This document shows, piece by piece, positions 47,180 to 57,494 of a DNA stretch of 64,000 nt (within the stretch, counting starts at the first letter, position 1; each line of letters opens with the position of its first letter). The notes under the pieces are model-generated. The model did no database searches and was not told the DNA's origin. It saw only the letters and a program-made list of their open reading frames with translations. The position numbers and the translations under genes were made by a program. The stretch lies in assembly GCF_005144415.1 (NCBI RefSeq), contig NZ_SWJE01000009.1:186001-250000 (forward strand), in the 5' to 3' direction. The stretch is from Trinickia terrae (lineage in GTDB: Bacteria > Pseudomonadota > Gammaproteobacteria > Burkholderiales > Burkholderiaceae).

Positions 47180-47222
47180 TGACTGCGCTTCGCACGACGA
47201 CATCACTTGTGAAGGGGGCAGC

Positions 47223-48083
47223 ATGAATTTCGCGCGCTACCGGTTCGCCGTATTGCACGGCGCTGCGCCCGTATCGGCGAGCGGTTTCGCGGCTTGTCCA
47301 ATTCATCCGTCATGCACGGCTCCTCATGACGGCATCGCGCGAAAACAGCTTTGCGCGATTGCACTGGTGGTGCTCGGACTGCACGGCCTGCTGGCGATCG
47401 AGGTGTTTCGCGCGTTCGAATCGAAGGTGGCGACAAGCGAACCCACTCTGCTCGACGTTCAGTTGAACGCGTTGGCGCGCTCGCGGGCACAAGCTTTTTC
47501 CACCCCCGCCCCCGCTCCACTGCCTCGCCGGAATATCGCTCAACCGGCGCGCATGCCGCCATCTGCTTCGATGCCTCCGCATCTCCGTTACCCGATGGCG
47601 GCTCCTGTGCGGCACGCCGCCGAGCCTACGGCCACGCAGACGTCACAAGCGCCACTGGCAAGCGCGAGTGCCGGCTCGAACAGCGCCGAGCGGAGCAACG
47701 CACCGGCAGTGCCTCAGGCAGCGCCCGCCAACGGCCCCGGCTCAAACGCGAAGCCGTCAGCCGGCGTATCGGGCTCGGAAGACACCGCCCCGCAAACGGC
47801 GAGCCCACCCAGCTTCAACGCTGCTTATCTGCACAATCCGCCCCCGGCCTATCCCGCGATGGCGCAACAGCGCTCGTGGGAAGGCACGGTGCTGCTGAAG
47901 GTTCATGTGCTCGCGAGCGGCAAGCCGGATCAGATCGAGGTCGCATCGTCGAGCGGCCATGCGCCGCTCGACGATGCCGCGAAAGAGGCGGTGAGCGGCT
48001 GGCGCTTCATGCCGGCAAAGCGCGCTGCGCAGGCCGTCGACGGATGGGTGCAGGTACCCGTCGAATTCAAACTCGGAACCTGA
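47223..48083 (+). CDS. tonB: TonB-like energy-transducing protein
   Basis: The protein has 286 residues. A single membrane anchor at about residues 42-60 (Cys-Ala-Ile-Ala-Leu-Val-Val-Leu-Gly-Leu-His-Gly-Leu-Leu) is followed by a Pro/Ala/Ser-rich periplasmic spacer and a C-terminal TonB domain (Pro-Pro-Ala-Tyr-Pro ... Gly-Thr-Val-Leu-Leu-Lys-Val ... Gly-Trp-Arg-Phe-Met-Pro-Ala). I chose ATG 47223, preceded by GAAGGGGG; the frame stays open upstream through the promoter region and cannot be coding there. It transmits energy from ExbBD to outer-membrane receptors, here most likely the co-regulated receptor at 37891. Confidence 0.9.
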   Translation: MNFARYRFAVLHGAAPVSASGFAACPIHPSCTAPHDGIARKQLCAIALVVLGLHGLLAIEVFRAFESKVATSEPTLLDVQLNALARSRAQAFSTPAPAPLPRRNIAQPARMPPSASMPPHLRYPMAAPVRHAAEPTATQTSQAPLASASAGSNSAERSNAPAVPQAAPANGPGSNAKPSAGVSGSEDTAPQTASPPSFNAAYLHNPPPAYPAMAQQRSWEGTVLLKVHVLASGKPDQIEVASSSGHAPLDDAAKEAVSGWRFMPAKRAAQAVDGWVQVPVEFKLGT

Positions 48084-48093
48084 GGTCCGGAAC

Positions 48094-48828
48094 ATGTCCG
48101 ACATCGCCACACGCTATATCGTCGACTTCGCCCTTGGCTTGCTCGCCATGCTCTCCGCGCTCAGCTGGGCGCTGATCGTGAGCAAAGCCTTCACGCACTG
48201 GCGGATCGCGGCACGGAACCGGCGTTTCACCGAGGCTTTCTGGAGCGCCGCACAGCGCGACCCAGCCCGCGCGTTCGGCAATCCGCAGCAGGCAAGCGGC
48301 TGCGCCAAGGGACGCCTGGCGCGCATCGCCGCCGAGACGCTCTCCGCCGACGCCCCTATCGCGTCCGGCCAGCAGGCGGAGCTCGCCCGATGGGACCGGC
48401 ACGAGCTGCTGGAGCGCTCGTTCGGCCAGCAGATCCAGCGCGAGCGCCGGACCCTCGAACAAGGGCTGACGCTTCTCGCGTCGATAGCCAATGTCGCGCC
48501 GTTCGTCGGGCTGTTCGGGACGGTTTTCGGCATCATCCATGCGCTGCATGCGGTGGCAAGCGGGCCGTCCAGCGGCATTGCAGGCATCGCGGAGCCGGTC
48601 GGGCAAGCGCTCGTGGCAACCGGCGTCGGCATTGCCGTGGCGATTCCCGCTGTGCTCGCCTACAACCTCTACCTTCGGCGCGTTCGTGTGAGCACGGCCG
48701 ATCTCGAGGACTACGCGGCCGATCTCGTCAATCTGGCGCAGCGGCTCGGGTTCAGCCTTAGGCATTCGCATGCCGCGCCCGCCGGCGCTGCGTCGCCGGC
48801 GCGGCAACCGGACGAGGTGCAGGCATGA
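48094..48828 (+). CDS. exbB: ExbB-family proton-channel protein
   Basis: The protein has 244 residues and three membrane helices. Helix one lies at about 10-32. The conserved segment Leu-Ala-Ser-Ile-Ala-Asn-Val-Ala-Pro-Phe-Val-Gly-Leu-Phe-Gly-Thr-Val follows at about 130-150, and the third helix contains Ala-Thr-Gly-Val-Gly-Ile-Ala-Val-Ala-Ile-Pro. With ExbD it uses the proton gradient to energise TonB. It starts ten bases after tonB and overlaps exbD by four bases. Confidence 0.92.
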   Translation: MSDIATRYIVDFALGLLAMLSALSWALIVSKAFTHWRIAARNRRFTEAFWSAAQRDPARAFGNPQQASGCAKGRLARIAAETLSADAPIASGQQAELARWDRHELLERSFGQQIQRERRTLEQGLTLLASIANVAPFVGLFGTVFGIIHALHAVASGPSSGIAGIAEPVGQALVATGVGIAVAIPAVLAYNLYLRRVRVSTADLEDYAADLVNLAQRLGFSLRHSHAAPAGAASPARQPDEVQA

Positions 48829-49265
48829 TCTCCCGCTTCGCAGGCAAGGACGAAAACGACGACGAGCCGCTCGCGGCCATCAACATCACGCCGCTCGTCG
48901 ACGTGATGCTCGTGATGCTCGCCATCTTCCTCGTGGCGGCGCCACTGCTGACGCACGCGATACGCGTCGATTTGCCGAAAGCGGCGGCGAGCGGGTCCGA
49001 GCCGCGCGAGCATGCGGTGACGCTCGTGCTCGATGCGCGAGGCAAGCTGTTCGTCGACGGACGCGAAACGTCCGTGGAGACGCTCGAGCCTGTGCTCGCG
49101 CATCTGGTGTCGCGGGATTCGCGTGTCAGCGTGAATCTTCAATCGGATCGGCGCGAACCGTTCGGCGAGGTGGCGAAGGTGATGGCCATCGTCGGGCGGG
49201 CCGGCATCGTGCACGTTGCGATCGCGACGGCAGACCACGCCGATACCCCCGGCAACACACCCTGA
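48825..49265 (+). CDS. exbD: ExbD-family energy-transduction protein
   Basis: The protein has 146 residues. The N-terminal membrane segment carries the proton-bearing Asp in Ile-Asn-Ile-Thr-Pro-Leu-Val-Asp-Val-Met-Leu-Val, the family hallmark, and a periplasmic domain follows. The ATG overlaps the exbB stop (ATGA). It completes the tonB-exbB-exbD operon, which marks the end of the sigma-54-controlled block. Confidence 0.92.
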   Translation: MISRFAGKDENDDEPLAAINITPLVDVMLVMLAIFLVAAPLLTHAIRVDLPKAAASGSEPREHAVTLVLDARGKLFVDGRETSVETLEPVLAHLVSRDSRVSVNLQSDRREPFGEVAKVMAIVGRAGIVHVAIATADHADTPGNTP

Positions 49266-49337
49266 TTGGCATTCGACGTTACCCACCCCGCATGCCAAGT
49301 GCGTAAAAACCCTTATTTCACACACGCCTCCTCGATG

Positions 49338-49366
49338 ATTAAATAAATCCACGTGATTTAATTAAT
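49338..49366. promoter_or_regulatory. AT-rich near-palindrome upstream of the ROK regulator
   Basis: ATTAAATAAAT-C-CACGTG-ATTTAATTAAT is nearly symmetrical around CACGTG, 35 bases before the regulator start. ROK regulators such as NagC and Mlc bind AT-rich dyads, so this is the likely operator of the sugar operon. Confidence 0.5.
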
Positions 49367-49400
49367 CGGGCAGACATGACGCCCGGTTCGGAGGAGACGC

Positions 49401-50651
49401 GTGAGACACCCCCATGTCGGCCGAGGCAGCAATTCGGCCAACGTTCGCCGCTACAACGAACGGTTGCTGCTGCAGGCGCTGCGGCGCACGCAGCCGGCAT
49501 CGAAGGCCGATCTGGCCCGCCAGGCGAATCTCACCAGCACCGCGGTCGGCAGCATCATCGCCTCGCTCGGCGAGGCCGGCCTGATCGAATTCACCGGCAA
49601 GCGGCTCGAAGGCCAGCGCGGCCAGCCCGCCTCGCTGATCCAGCTCGCGCCGCACGGCGCGTTCGGGATCGGCGTGCGGCTCGACCGCATGAGCACCGAA
49701 ACCGTGCTCGTCAACTTCGCCGGTGAAGTGCTCGCGCGCAGCAGCCACGACATGGTCCTGCCCCATCCCTCCAAGATGCTGGAAATCGTGTGCGCGGACA
49801 TCGAGGCGCTGCTGCAGCATCTCACTGCAAGCGAGCGCGAGCGGCTCGCCGGCGTCGGGGTCGCGCAGCCGTTCAATCTCGGCAGTTGGATGCGCGAGCT
49901 CGGCCTGTCGGCGCAGTCGTTCAGCGCCTGGGACGACGTCGACTTCGCAAGCGAGCTCGGCGCGATGATCCCCTTGCCGGTGTTCAGCGAAAACGACGGC
50001 AACGCCGCGGCGATCGCCGAGCTGTTCTACGGCTGCGGCCGCCAAGCCGACGATTTCATCTACCTGTTCATCGGGCCCGCGATCGGCGGCGGCATCGCCA
50101 TCGACGGCGATTGCCTGCGCGGCGTCAGCGGCAATGCCGGCGACATCGGCGTGATGCCGGTGCCCTCGAGCCGTCTGCCGTCGGCGCCGCAGCCGGCGGG
50201 CGAGTGGGACATCCTGCTCGCGCGCGCCTCGCTCAATGCGCTCACGCGGCATCTGCGCTACTGCGGCGAGACGGTCGAGACGCGCGCCGATCTCGAGGCC
50301 TGCATCGCGCGCAAGCTGCCCGCTGTCGACGAATGGATCGACGACTGCATCGACGCCCTCGCGCCCGCCTTGCGCTCCATGCTGTGCGTGCTCGACGTCC
50401 CGGTGGTCGTGGTCGATTCCGACGTGGACGCCGGCCTCATCGACACGATCATGCAGCGCCTGAGCACCGCCGTTGCGCTCGGCGCTCCCGAGGCGCGCGG
50501 CACGCCGGAGCTCGTGCGCGGCAGTTTCGGACCGGATGCGGGCGCGCTCGGCGCCGCATCGCTGCCGATGTTTTTCAATTTCTCGCCGCGCACAGGAATC
50601 TTGAAGGGCGCGAGCGCAGAATCGAAGGAGGTAAGCCATGCCACGTTCTGA
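49401..50651 (+). CDS. ROK-family transcriptional regulator
   Basis: The protein has 416 residues. Residues about 15-75 are a winged HTH ([10 protein letters not shown] ... [15 protein letters not shown]). The rest is the ROK sugar-binding fold with Glu-Asn-Asp-Gly-Asn-Ala-Ala and Ile-Gly-Pro-Ala-Ile-Gly-Gly-Gly-Ile. The start is GTG 49401 with GGAGGAGA upstream. It overlaps the ABC ATPase gene by 14 bases and should repress this sugar operon until a sugar binds. Confidence 0.88.
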   Translation: MRHPHVGRGSNSANVRRYNERLLLQALRRTQPASKADLARQANLTSTAVGSIIASLGEAGLIEFTGKRLEGQRGQPASLIQLAPHGAFGIGVRLDRMSTETVLVNFAGEVLARSSHDMVLPHPSKMLEIVCADIEALLQHLTASERERLAGVGVAQPFNLGSWMRELGLSAQSFSAWDDVDFASELGAMIPLPVFSENDGNAAAIAELFYGCGRQADDFIYLFIGPAIGGGIAIDGDCLRGVSGNAGDIGVMPVPSSRLPSAPQPAGEWDILLARASLNALTRHLRYCGETVETRADLEACIARKLPAVDEWIDDCIDALAPALRSMLCVLDVPVVVVDSDVDAGLIDTIMQRLSTAVALGAPEARGTPELVRGSFGPDAGALGAASLPMFFNFSPRTGILKGASAESKEVSHATF

Positions 50652-52191
50652 GTCCCCCCGCCCGCTCCTGGAAATGCGAGGGATCAGCAAGACGTTCCCG
50701 GGCGTCCGCGCGCTGGACAACGTCAGCCTGACGGTCTACCCGGGCGAGGTGCACTCGCTGATGGGCGAGAACGGCGCGGGCAAGTCCACGCTGATGAAGA
50801 TCCTGTCCGGCGCCTACCAGGCCGACGCCGGCAGCGAGATCCTGATCGACGGCAAGACTGTCGTCATCGACGGGCCGATCGCCGCGAAAGCGCTCGGCGT
50901 CGCCGTGATCTACCAGGAGCTGAGCCTCGCGCCCAACCTGAGCGTCGCGGAAAACATCCATGCGGGCCGCGAGCTGCGCCGTGGCGGCAAGCGCTGGGGC
51001 CTCGTCGATCGCGCCGCGATGGAGCGCGACTCCGAAGACGTGCTCAAGCGCCTCGGCGCGACCTTCGGCCCGAAAACGCTGGTGGGCGATCTGTCGATCG
51101 CGGAGCAGCAGCTCGTCGAGATCGCGCGGGCCGTGCATACCCGCGCGCGCATTCTCGTGATGGACGAGCCCACCACGCCGCTCTCCTCGCGCGAAACGGA
51201 CCGCCTCTTCGAGCTGATCCGCCAATTGCGCGCCGAAGGCCTCGCGATCATCTACATCAGTCACCGGATGGCGGAAATCTATGAGCTGTCGGATCGCGTC
51301 TCCGTGCTGCGCGACGGCGCCTATGCGGGCACGCTGCCGCGCGCGGAGCTGTCCGCCGAAAGCCTCGTGAAGATGATGGTCGGCCGCGACATCTCCGGCT
51401 TCTACAAGAAAGAGCACGCGGCCTACGATCCGGGCCACTGCGTGATGTCGGTGCGCGACATCGCCGACAACGGCCGCGTGCGCGGCTGCAGCCTCGATCT
51501 GCACGCGGGCGAAGTGCTCGGCATCGCAGGCCTCGTCGGCGCGGGACGCACCGAGCTCGCCCGCCTCATCTTCGGCGCCGAGCCGCGTGTGCGCGGCGAG
51601 GTGAAAATCGACAGCCGCACGCTCGCGCTGAAGAGCCCGCGCGAGGCAATCGACGCCGGCCTCGTCTACCTGACCGAGGACCGCAAGCGCCAGGGTCTCT
51701 TCCTCGACATGAGCGTGCGCGACAACATCAACATCGCCGTGGCCGGGCGCGATGCGCGGCTCGGCGTCCTCGACCGCGCGCGCGGCGGCGAGCGGGCGCG
51801 CGAGGCGATTCGCTCGCTGTCGATCCGCGTGGCGCATCCGAAGGTCAACGTCGGCTCGCTCTCGGGCGGCAACCAGCAGAAGGTCCTGCTGTCGCGCCTG
51901 CTCGAAACGAAGCCGCGCGTGCTCATCCTCGACGAGCCCACCCGCGGGGTCGACATCGGCGCGAAGTCGGAGATCTACCGGATCATCAACGATCTGGCGA
52001 AGTCCGGCGTGGGCGTCATCGTCATCTCGAGCGAGCTCCCCGAAATCATCGGCGTGGCCGACCGCGTGCTCGTCATGCGCGAAGGCGAGATCGCCGGCGA
52101 GCTCGGCGGGCACACCGGCACGCCAATCAGCCAGGAAGCCATCATCGGGCTCGCGACCGGTTCGCGCCAGACGCTCGATCAAGCGGCTTGA
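50638..52191 (+). CDS. Sugar ABC transporter ATP-binding protein (RbsA/MglA type)
   Basis: The protein has 517 residues and two tandem nucleotide-binding domains. The first has Gly-Glu-Asn-Gly-Ala-Gly-Lys-Ser-Thr and Leu-Val-Met-Asp-Glu-Pro-Thr. The second has a degenerate Walker A (Gly-Leu-Val-Gly-Ala-Gly-Arg-Thr-Glu) and an intact Leu-Ser-Gly-Gly-Asn-Gln-Gln-Lys signature, as usual for this monosaccharide family. It energises uptake with the permease and binding protein that follow. The AAGGAGG ribosome site lies inside the end of the regulator gene. Confidence 0.92.
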   Translation: MPRSESPRPLLEMRGISKTFPGVRALDNVSLTVYPGEVHSLMGENGAGKSTLMKILSGAYQADAGSEILIDGKTVVIDGPIAAKALGVAVIYQELSLAPNLSVAENIHAGRELRRGGKRWGLVDRAAMERDSEDVLKRLGATFGPKTLVGDLSIAEQQLVEIARAVHTRARILVMDEPTTPLSSRETDRLFELIRQLRAEGLAIIYISHRMAEIYELSDRVSVLRDGAYAGTLPRAELSAESLVKMMVGRDISGFYKKEHAAYDPGHCVMSVRDIADNGRVRGCSLDLHAGEVLGIAGLVGAGRTELARLIFGAEPRVRGEVKIDSRTLALKSPREAIDAGLVYLTEDRKRQGLFLDMSVRDNINIAVAGRDARLGVLDRARGGERAREAIRSLSIRVAHPKVNVGSLSGGNQQKVLLSRLLETKPRVLILDEPTRGVDIGAKSEIYRIINDLAKSGVGVIVISSELPEIIGVADRVLVMREGEIAGELGGHTGTPISQEAIIGLATGSRQTLDQAA

Positions 52192-52250
52192 CTCATCACG
52201 ACAGCAGCTCGCGCGATGACGCGAGCATGACCCGCATTCAGGAGAAAGAC

Positions 52251-53276
52251 ATGTCCAATTCAACCAGGCACGCGACGCCCGGCGAAACGACCGCCAACGC
52301 CGTGCAGCAGAAAGGCGGCCGGGAGCACCGTGAGCGCGTCCAGGCGCTGATGCGCACCGCCGGGATGCTGCCGGTCCTGCTGCTCTTGTGCATCGGCTTC
52401 GGCGTCATGACCGACGGCTTCTTCACGCTGCAGAACCTGTCGATCGTCACCCAGCAGGCGTCGATCAACATCGTGCTGGCCGCCGGCATGACCTTCGTGA
52501 TCTTGACGGGCGGCATCGACCTGTCGGTGGGCTCGGTGCTTGCCGCTGCCGCCGTGGCCGCGATGCTCGCATCCAATATCCCGCATCTCGGCTGGCTCGG
52601 GGTTCCCGTCGCGCTGCTCGTCGGGCTCGGCTTCGGCGCCGTCAACGGCGGACTGATCTCGCTGTTGCGGCTGCCCCCGTTCATCGTGACGCTTGGCGCG
52701 CTGACGGCAGTGCGCGGCGTCGCGCGTCTGCTCGGCAACGATACGACGATCTTCAATCCGCAGCTGTCGTTCGCCTTCATCGGCAACGGCACGGTCCTCG
52801 GCGTGCCCTGGCTCGTGGTGATCGCCCTCGCGGTGGTGGCGGCGTCGTGGTTCATCCTGCGCCGCACGGTGCTCGGCCTGCGCATCTACTCGGTCGGCGG
52901 CAATCCGGAAGCAGCGCGCCTGTCGGGCATCAAGGTGCGGGGCATCGAGATGTTCGTCTACTCGATCTCGGGTCTCCTGGCCGGGCTTGGCGCGGTGATG
53001 TCGGCTGCCCGCCTCTACGCCGCCAACGGCCTGCAGATGGGGCAGTCGTACGAGCTCGATGCGATCGCCGCGGTCATTCTCGGCGGCACCAGCTTCGTCG
53101 GCGGCGTCGGCTCGATCGTCGGCACGCTGATCGGCGCGCTGATCATCGCGGTCCTCACCAACGGGCTCGTGCTGCTCGGCGTCTCGGACATCTGGCAATA
53201 CATCATCAAGGGGCTCGTGATCATCGGCGCGGTCGCGCTCGACCGGTACCGCCAGCGCGGCTCGGCCCGCACCTGA
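52251..53276 (+). CDS. Sugar ABC transporter permease (RbsC type)
   Basis: The protein has 341 residues and about nine to ten membrane helices. Thr-Gly-Gly-Ile-Asp-Leu-Ser-Val-Gly-Ser-Val is the family hallmark, and Gly-Gly-Asn-Pro-Glu-Ala-Ala-Arg-Leu-Ser-Gly-Ile is the coupling region that contacts the ATPase. ATG 52251 has AGGAGAAAGAC upstream. It forms the membrane channel of the importer and lies between the ATPase and the binding-protein genes. Confidence 0.92.
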   Translation: MSNSTRHATPGETTANAVQQKGGREHRERVQALMRTAGMLPVLLLLCIGFGVMTDGFFTLQNLSIVTQQASINIVLAAGMTFVILTGGIDLSVGSVLAAAAVAAMLASNIPHLGWLGVPVALLVGLGFGAVNGGLISLLRLPPFIVTLGALTAVRGVARLLGNDTTIFNPQLSFAFIGNGTVLGVPWLVVIALAVVAASWFILRRTVLGLRIYSVGGNPEAARLSGIKVRGIEMFVYSISGLLAGLGAVMSAARLYAANGLQMGQSYELDAIAAVILGGTSFVGGVGSIVGTLIGALIIAVLTNGLVLLGVSDIWQYIIKGLVIIGAVALDRYRQRGSART

Positions 53277-53397
53277 TGCGGCCTCGCCCAAAGCAAGCAT
53301 TCCCTCAGCAAGCATTCCATTCGCCTTGACGGCGTAACGGCGCGAGTCGGTCCCCTCGCGCCCGACCACACCACGGACCAACCCTGGAGACATTGCA

Positions 53398-54342
53398 ATG
53401 TTCAAGCAGAAAGCCGTCCTGGCCAGCCTCGCCCTGGCGCTCGGAGTCACCGCATCGGCCGCGCACGCCGCGGACAAGCAGCTCAAGTCGGTCGGCATCA
53501 CCGTCGGCTCGCTCGGCAACCCCTACTTCGTCACCATCGTCAAGGGCGCCGAAGCGAAGGCCAAGCAGCTCAATCCGAACGCCAAGGTCACGGCCGTCTC
53601 GGCCGACTACGACCTGAACAAGCAGTTCACGCAGATCGACAACTTCATCTCGGCGCACGTCGACATGATCCTGCTGAACGCAGCCGACCCGAAGGCGATC
53701 GAGCCCGCCGTGAAGAAGGCGCAGGCCGCCGGCATCGTGGTCGTCGCCGTCGACGTGGCCGCCGCGGGCGCCAACGCCACCGTGCAGACCAACAACGTCC
53801 AGGCGGGCGAGCTCTCGTGCGACTACATCGCCAAGAAGCTCAACGGCCGTGGCAACGTCATCATCGAGAACGGGCCGCAGGTGTCCGCCGTGATCGATCG
53901 CGTGAACGGCTGCAAGTCGGTGTTCGCCAAGGCGCCCGGCATCAAGGTGCTCTCCGACGACCAGGACGCCAAAGGCTCGCGCGAAGGCGGCATGAACACG
54001 ATGCAGGGCTACCTCACGCGCTTCCCGAAGGTCGATGCGGTCTTCGCGATCAACGACCCGCAAGCGATCGGCAGCGACCTGGCGGCCAAGCAATTGCAGC
54101 GCAAGAACATCGTGATCACGTCGGTCGACGGCGCACCCGACATCGAGACGGCGCTGAAGAGCGACACGCTCGTGCAGGCCTCGGCAAGCCAGGACCCGTG
54201 GGCGATGGCGCAAACGGCGGTGGGCATCGGCTACGGGATCATGAACGGCAAGAACCCGGCCAGCCAAGTCACGCTGCTGCCCTCCACGCTCGTGACGCGC
54301 GACAACGTGACGAGCTACAAGGGCTGGTCCTCGCCGCGCTAA
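53398..54342 (+). CDS. Sugar ABC transporter periplasmic binding protein
   Basis: The protein has 314 residues. A signal peptide ends Ala-Ser-Ala-Ala-His-Ala. The mature protein has the ribose/galactose-binding fold (Gly-Ser-Leu-Gly-Asn-Pro-Tyr-Phe, Ile-Leu-Leu-Asn-Ala-Ala-Asp, Val-Asp-Gly-Ala-Pro-Asp). The ligand is not evident; FrcB-like fructose binding, ribose or another hexose is possible. The following pgi and zwf genes favour a hexose. Confidence 0.9.
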   Translation: MFKQKAVLASLALALGVTASAAHAADKQLKSVGITVGSLGNPYFVTIVKGAEAKAKQLNPNAKVTAVSADYDLNKQFTQIDNFISAHVDMILLNAADPKAIEPAVKKAQAAGIVVVAVDVAAAGANATVQTNNVQAGELSCDYIAKKLNGRGNVIIENGPQVSAVIDRVNGCKSVFAKAPGIKVLSDDQDAKGSREGGMNTMQGYLTRFPKVDAVFAINDPQAIGSDLAAKQLQRKNIVITSVDGAPDIETALKSDTLVQASASQDPWAMAQTAVGIGYGIMNGKNPASQVTLLPSTLVTRDNVTSYKGWSSPR

Positions 54343-54391
54343 GGCTGCACCCGCGCCCATCTCAGCACTCGCACCCGGACACTGAAGGAAC

Positions 54392-56005
54392 ATGTCGAAG
54401 CTCACCCGCTTACCTGCCTGGCAGGCGCTCATCGGCCATCGCGACAGCATGGCGCGCACCTCGCTACGCGAGCTGTTCGCAGAGGATCGAGAACGTGTCG
54501 AACGGTTTTCATCGGAGGCGGCCGGCGTCTACGTCGACTACTCCAAGAACCTGATCACCGGCGAGACGATCGCCCTGCTCTGCGCGCTCGCACGCGAGAC
54601 GGACGTCGAAGCGCGGCGGCAGGCGATGTTCGCGGGCGAGCGGATCAACGTCACCGAGAACCGGCCCGTGCTGCACGTTGCGCTGCGCGAGCGCACGGGC
54701 GCACCGATTCTCGTGGACGGCGAAGACGTGGCGCCCAAGGTGTCCGCGGTGCTCACGAAGATGCGGCGCTTCACCGATGCCGTGCGCTCGGGCGTATGGC
54801 GCGGCCACACCGGGCGCACGATCACCGACGTGGTCAACATCGGCATCGGCGGCTCGGACCTGGGACCGCGCATGGTGTGCGAAGCATTGCGGCCCTACGG
54901 TCGCAAAGCGCTGCGGATGCACTTCGTGTCCAACATCGACGGCGCGGATATCCACGAGGTGCTGCAGTCCGTCGATCCGGCCACCACGTTGTTCGTGGTG
55001 GCGTCGAAGACCTTCACGACGCGCGAGACGCTCGTCAACGCCCACACCGCGCGCGAGTGGTTCCTGGCGAGCGGCGCGGGCGTGCCCGCGATCGCGCGGC
55101 ACTTCGTGGCGGTCTCGACCAACGCGGAAGCGGTCGCGGCATTCGGCATCGATACCGCGAACATGTTCGAGTTCTGGGACTGGGTGGGCGGCCGCTACTC
55201 GCTGTGGTCCGCGATCGGGCTGCCGATCGCGCTCTACATCGGCATGAACGCGTTCGAGTCGTTGCTCGCCGGCGCGCATGCGATGGACCGTCACTTCGCC
55301 GAGACCCCGCTCGAGCGCAACCTGCCTGCCCTGCTCGCGCTCATCGGCATCTGGCAGACGAACTTCCTCGGCGCGGCGAGCCATCTGATCGCGCCGTACG
55401 ACCGTTATCTGCACCGCCTGCCCGCGTACCTGCAGCAGCTCGACATGGAAAGCAACGGCAAGACGGTCACGCTCGACGGCGAGCGCGCCGGCTACGCGAC
55501 CGGGCCGGTGATCTGGGGCGAGCCCGGCACGAACGGACAGCACGCGTTCTTCCAGCTGCTGCATCAGGGCACTGCGCTGATTCCGGCCGACTTCATCGTC
55601 TGCATGGAGCCGCAGCATCCGCACGACGTTCATCACGACATCCTGCTCGCCAACTGCTTCGCGCAGACCGAAGCGCTGATGAACGGCTCGCCCTCGGCGA
55701 GCGAGCCGCACCGCAACTTCGACGGCAACCGCCCGACCAACACGATCTGTCTCGACAAGCTCGACCCGGCATCGCTCGGCGCGCTGCTCGCGCTCTACGA
55801 GCACAAGGTGTTCGTGCAAGGCGCGATCTGGGGCATCAACTCGTTCGACCAATGGGGCGTCGAGCTCGGCAAGCGGCTCGCGGTGACCATCGAGGACGAG
55901 ATCGCCCAGCCGGGTGAGGTGACCGGACACGACAGTTCCACCAATAGCCTCATCAACCGTTTCAAGGCGCGGCGAGCGACGCGGCGCCAAGCGCTTCAAA
56001 GGTAG
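54392..56005 (+). CDS. pgi: Glucose-6-phosphate isomerase
   Basis: The protein has 537 residues. It interconverts glucose-6-phosphate and fructose-6-phosphate. Visible motifs are [11 protein letters not shown], the Ser/Thr phosphate loop (Ser-Lys-Thr-Phe-Thr-Thr), Gln-Leu-Asp-Met-Glu-Ser-Asn-Gly-Lys (catalytic Glu) and His in Gly-Thr-Asn-Gly-Gln-His. It lies 49 bases after the importer and 7 bases before zwf, an arrangement that funnels an imported hexose into the oxidative route. Confidence 0.95.
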   Translation: MSKLTRLPAWQALIGHRDSMARTSLRELFAEDRERVERFSSEAAGVYVDYSKNLITGETIALLCALARETDVEARRQAMFAGERINVTENRPVLHVALRERTGAPILVDGEDVAPKVSAVLTKMRRFTDAVRSGVWRGHTGRTITDVVNIGIGGSDLGPRMVCEALRPYGRKALRMHFVSNIDGADIHEVLQSVDPATTLFVVASKTFTTRETLVNAHTAREWFLASGAGVPAIARHFVAVSTNAEAVAAFGIDTANMFEFWDWVGGRYSLWSAIGLPIALYIGMNAFESLLAGAHAMDRHFAETPLERNLPALLALIGIWQTNFLGAASHLIAPYDRYLHRLPAYLQQLDMESNGKTVTLDGERAGYATGPVIWGEPGTNGQHAFFQLLHQGTALIPADFIVCMEPQHPHDVHHDILLANCFAQTEALMNGSPSASEPHRNFDGNRPTNTICLDKLDPASLGALLALYEHKVFVQGAIWGINSFDQWGVELGKRLAVTIEDEIAQPGEVTGHDSSTNSLINRFKARRATRRQALQR

Positions 56006-56012
56006 AGCAAAG

Positions 56013-57494
56013 ATGGCCTCCTCCACTCGCACGCCGCGCAGCGGCGGGTTCGCCTTCATCCTGTTCGGCGGCACCGGCGACCTCGCAATGCGCAAAGTCC
56101 TGCCCGCGCTTTATGCGGCGCATCGCGACAACCTGCTCGCGCCGGAAGGCCGGATCGTCGCGATCGCGCAGCAGGCGCTCGATCGCGACGCTTATCTGCG
56201 CTGGGTCGACGAGCAGGTGAAACCGCACGCCGCAGGCAAGGGTTCCGTCGACGAAGCCGCATGGAGCGGCTTTCTCGAGCGCCTTTCGTATCTCCAGCTC
56301 GATGGGAGCCGGCCCGAAGCGTTCGCCACCCTGCGCGATGCGCGCGACCTGCTGCACGGCACGCGCATTTTCTATCTGGCGACAGGGCCGTCGCTGTTCG
56401 TTCCGGTCTGCGAAGGCATCGCGGCGGCGGGGCTTGCCGAAGGCGCGCGCGTCGTGCTCGAAAAACCGCTCGGCTACGACCTCGACTCGTCCAACGCGAT
56501 CAACGACGCGGTGGGCCGGATCTTCGCCGAAGACCAGATCTACCGGATCGACCACTACCTCGGCAAGGAAGCGGTGCAGAACCTGTTCGCGCTGCGCTTC
56601 GGCAACTCGCTGTTCGAGCCGCTGTGGCGGCGCGAATGGGTGGAGAGCATTCAGATCACGGTGGCCGAAGAGCTCGGCGTGGAAGGCCGCGGCAACTTCT
56701 ACGACCAGACCGGCGCGCTGCGCGATATGGTGCAGAACCATCTGCTGCAGCTGCTTTCGATCGTCGCGATGGAGCCGCCGCAATCGATGGATGCCGACGC
56801 CGTGCGCGGCGAGAAGCTGCGCGTGCTGCGCGCGCTCAAGCCGCTGGCGGGTGATGAGATCCGGCAGAACGTCGTGCGTGGGCGGTATCACGCCGGGGCG
56901 ATTCGCGGTGCTTCCGTGCCGGCTTATCTCGACGAGACGGGCGTGCGGCCGGATAGCGTTACTGAGACTTTCGTCGCGCTGAAGGCTGAAGTCGAGAACT
57001 GGCGCTGGGCCGGGGTGCCGTTTTTCTTGCGCACGGGCAAGCGTCTTGCTGGCCGCGTGGCGGAGATCGTCGTCAACTTCCGGGCTGTGCCGCATTCGGC
57101 GCTGGGGCCGCTGCCGCTGCGCTCCGGGTCGAACCGGCTCACGATCCGGCTGCAGCCGAATGAATCGATCCGGCTCAATGCGCTCGCCAAGCAGCCGGGT
57201 ATGGGGATGAATCTGCGCGGGGTTTATCTCGATCTCGCATTCGATCAGTTTTTTCAGCAGGATCGGATGGAGGCGTATCAGCGGTTGCTGCTCGATGTGA
57301 TCGCGGGACGGCTCGCGCTGTTCGTGCGGCGCGATGAGCAGGAGGCGGCTTGGCGTTGGGTTGCGCCGATTCTCGAGGCTTGGGCGAGGCCCGATGCGGC
57401 TTTGAAGCCGTATGCGGCCGGGACTTGGGGGCCTGCTGCAGCGAGCGCGCTGCTCGCGCGCCATGACACCTGCTGGGTGGAAGAAGAAAACTGA
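56013..57494 (+). CDS. zwf: Glucose-6-phosphate dehydrogenase
   Basis: The protein has 493 residues. It oxidises glucose-6-phosphate to 6-phosphogluconolactone. The Rossmann motif Gly-Gly-Thr-Gly-Asp-Leu-Ala is at residues about 19-25, and the active-site peptide Arg-Ile-Asp-His-Tyr-Leu-Gly-Lys-Glu is intact, followed by Phe-Glu-Pro-Leu-Trp. It shares one base with the next gene (TGATG). No 6-phosphogluconolactonase or Entner-Doudoroff genes are in the window. Confidence 0.95.
   Translation: MASSTRTPRSGGFAFILFGGTGDLAMRKVLPALYAAHRDNLLAPEGRIVAIAQQALDRDAYLRWVDEQVKPHAAGKGSVDEAAWSGFLERLSYLQLDGSRPEAFATLRDARDLLHGTRIFYLATGPSLFVPVCEGIAAAGLAEGARVVLEKPLGYDLDSSNAINDAVGRIFAEDQIYRIDHYLGKEAVQNLFALRFGNSLFEPLWRREWVESIQITVAEELGVEGRGNFYDQTGALRDMVQNHLLQLLSIVAMEPPQSMDADAVRGEKLRVLRALKPLAGDEIRQNVVRGRYHAGAIRGASVPAYLDETGVRPDSVTETFVALKAEVENWRWAGVPFFLRTGKRLAGRVAEIVVNFRAVPHSALGPLPLRSGSNRLTIRLQPNESIRLNALAKQPGMGMNLRGVYLDLAFDQFFQQDRMEAYQRLLLDVIAGRLALFVRRDEQEAAWRWVAPILEAWARPDAALKPYAAGTWGPAAASALLARHDTCWVEEEN

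Larger units (their letters stand above)
46823..47222. promoter_or_regulatory. Divergent control region of the dehydrogenase and tonB
   Basis: This 400-base gene-free region contains a sigma-54 promoter in each direction and two activator-site candidates between them. The stretch next to the dehydrogenase leaves a roughly 140-base leader; I see no riboswitch fold I can defend. Confidence 0.6.
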
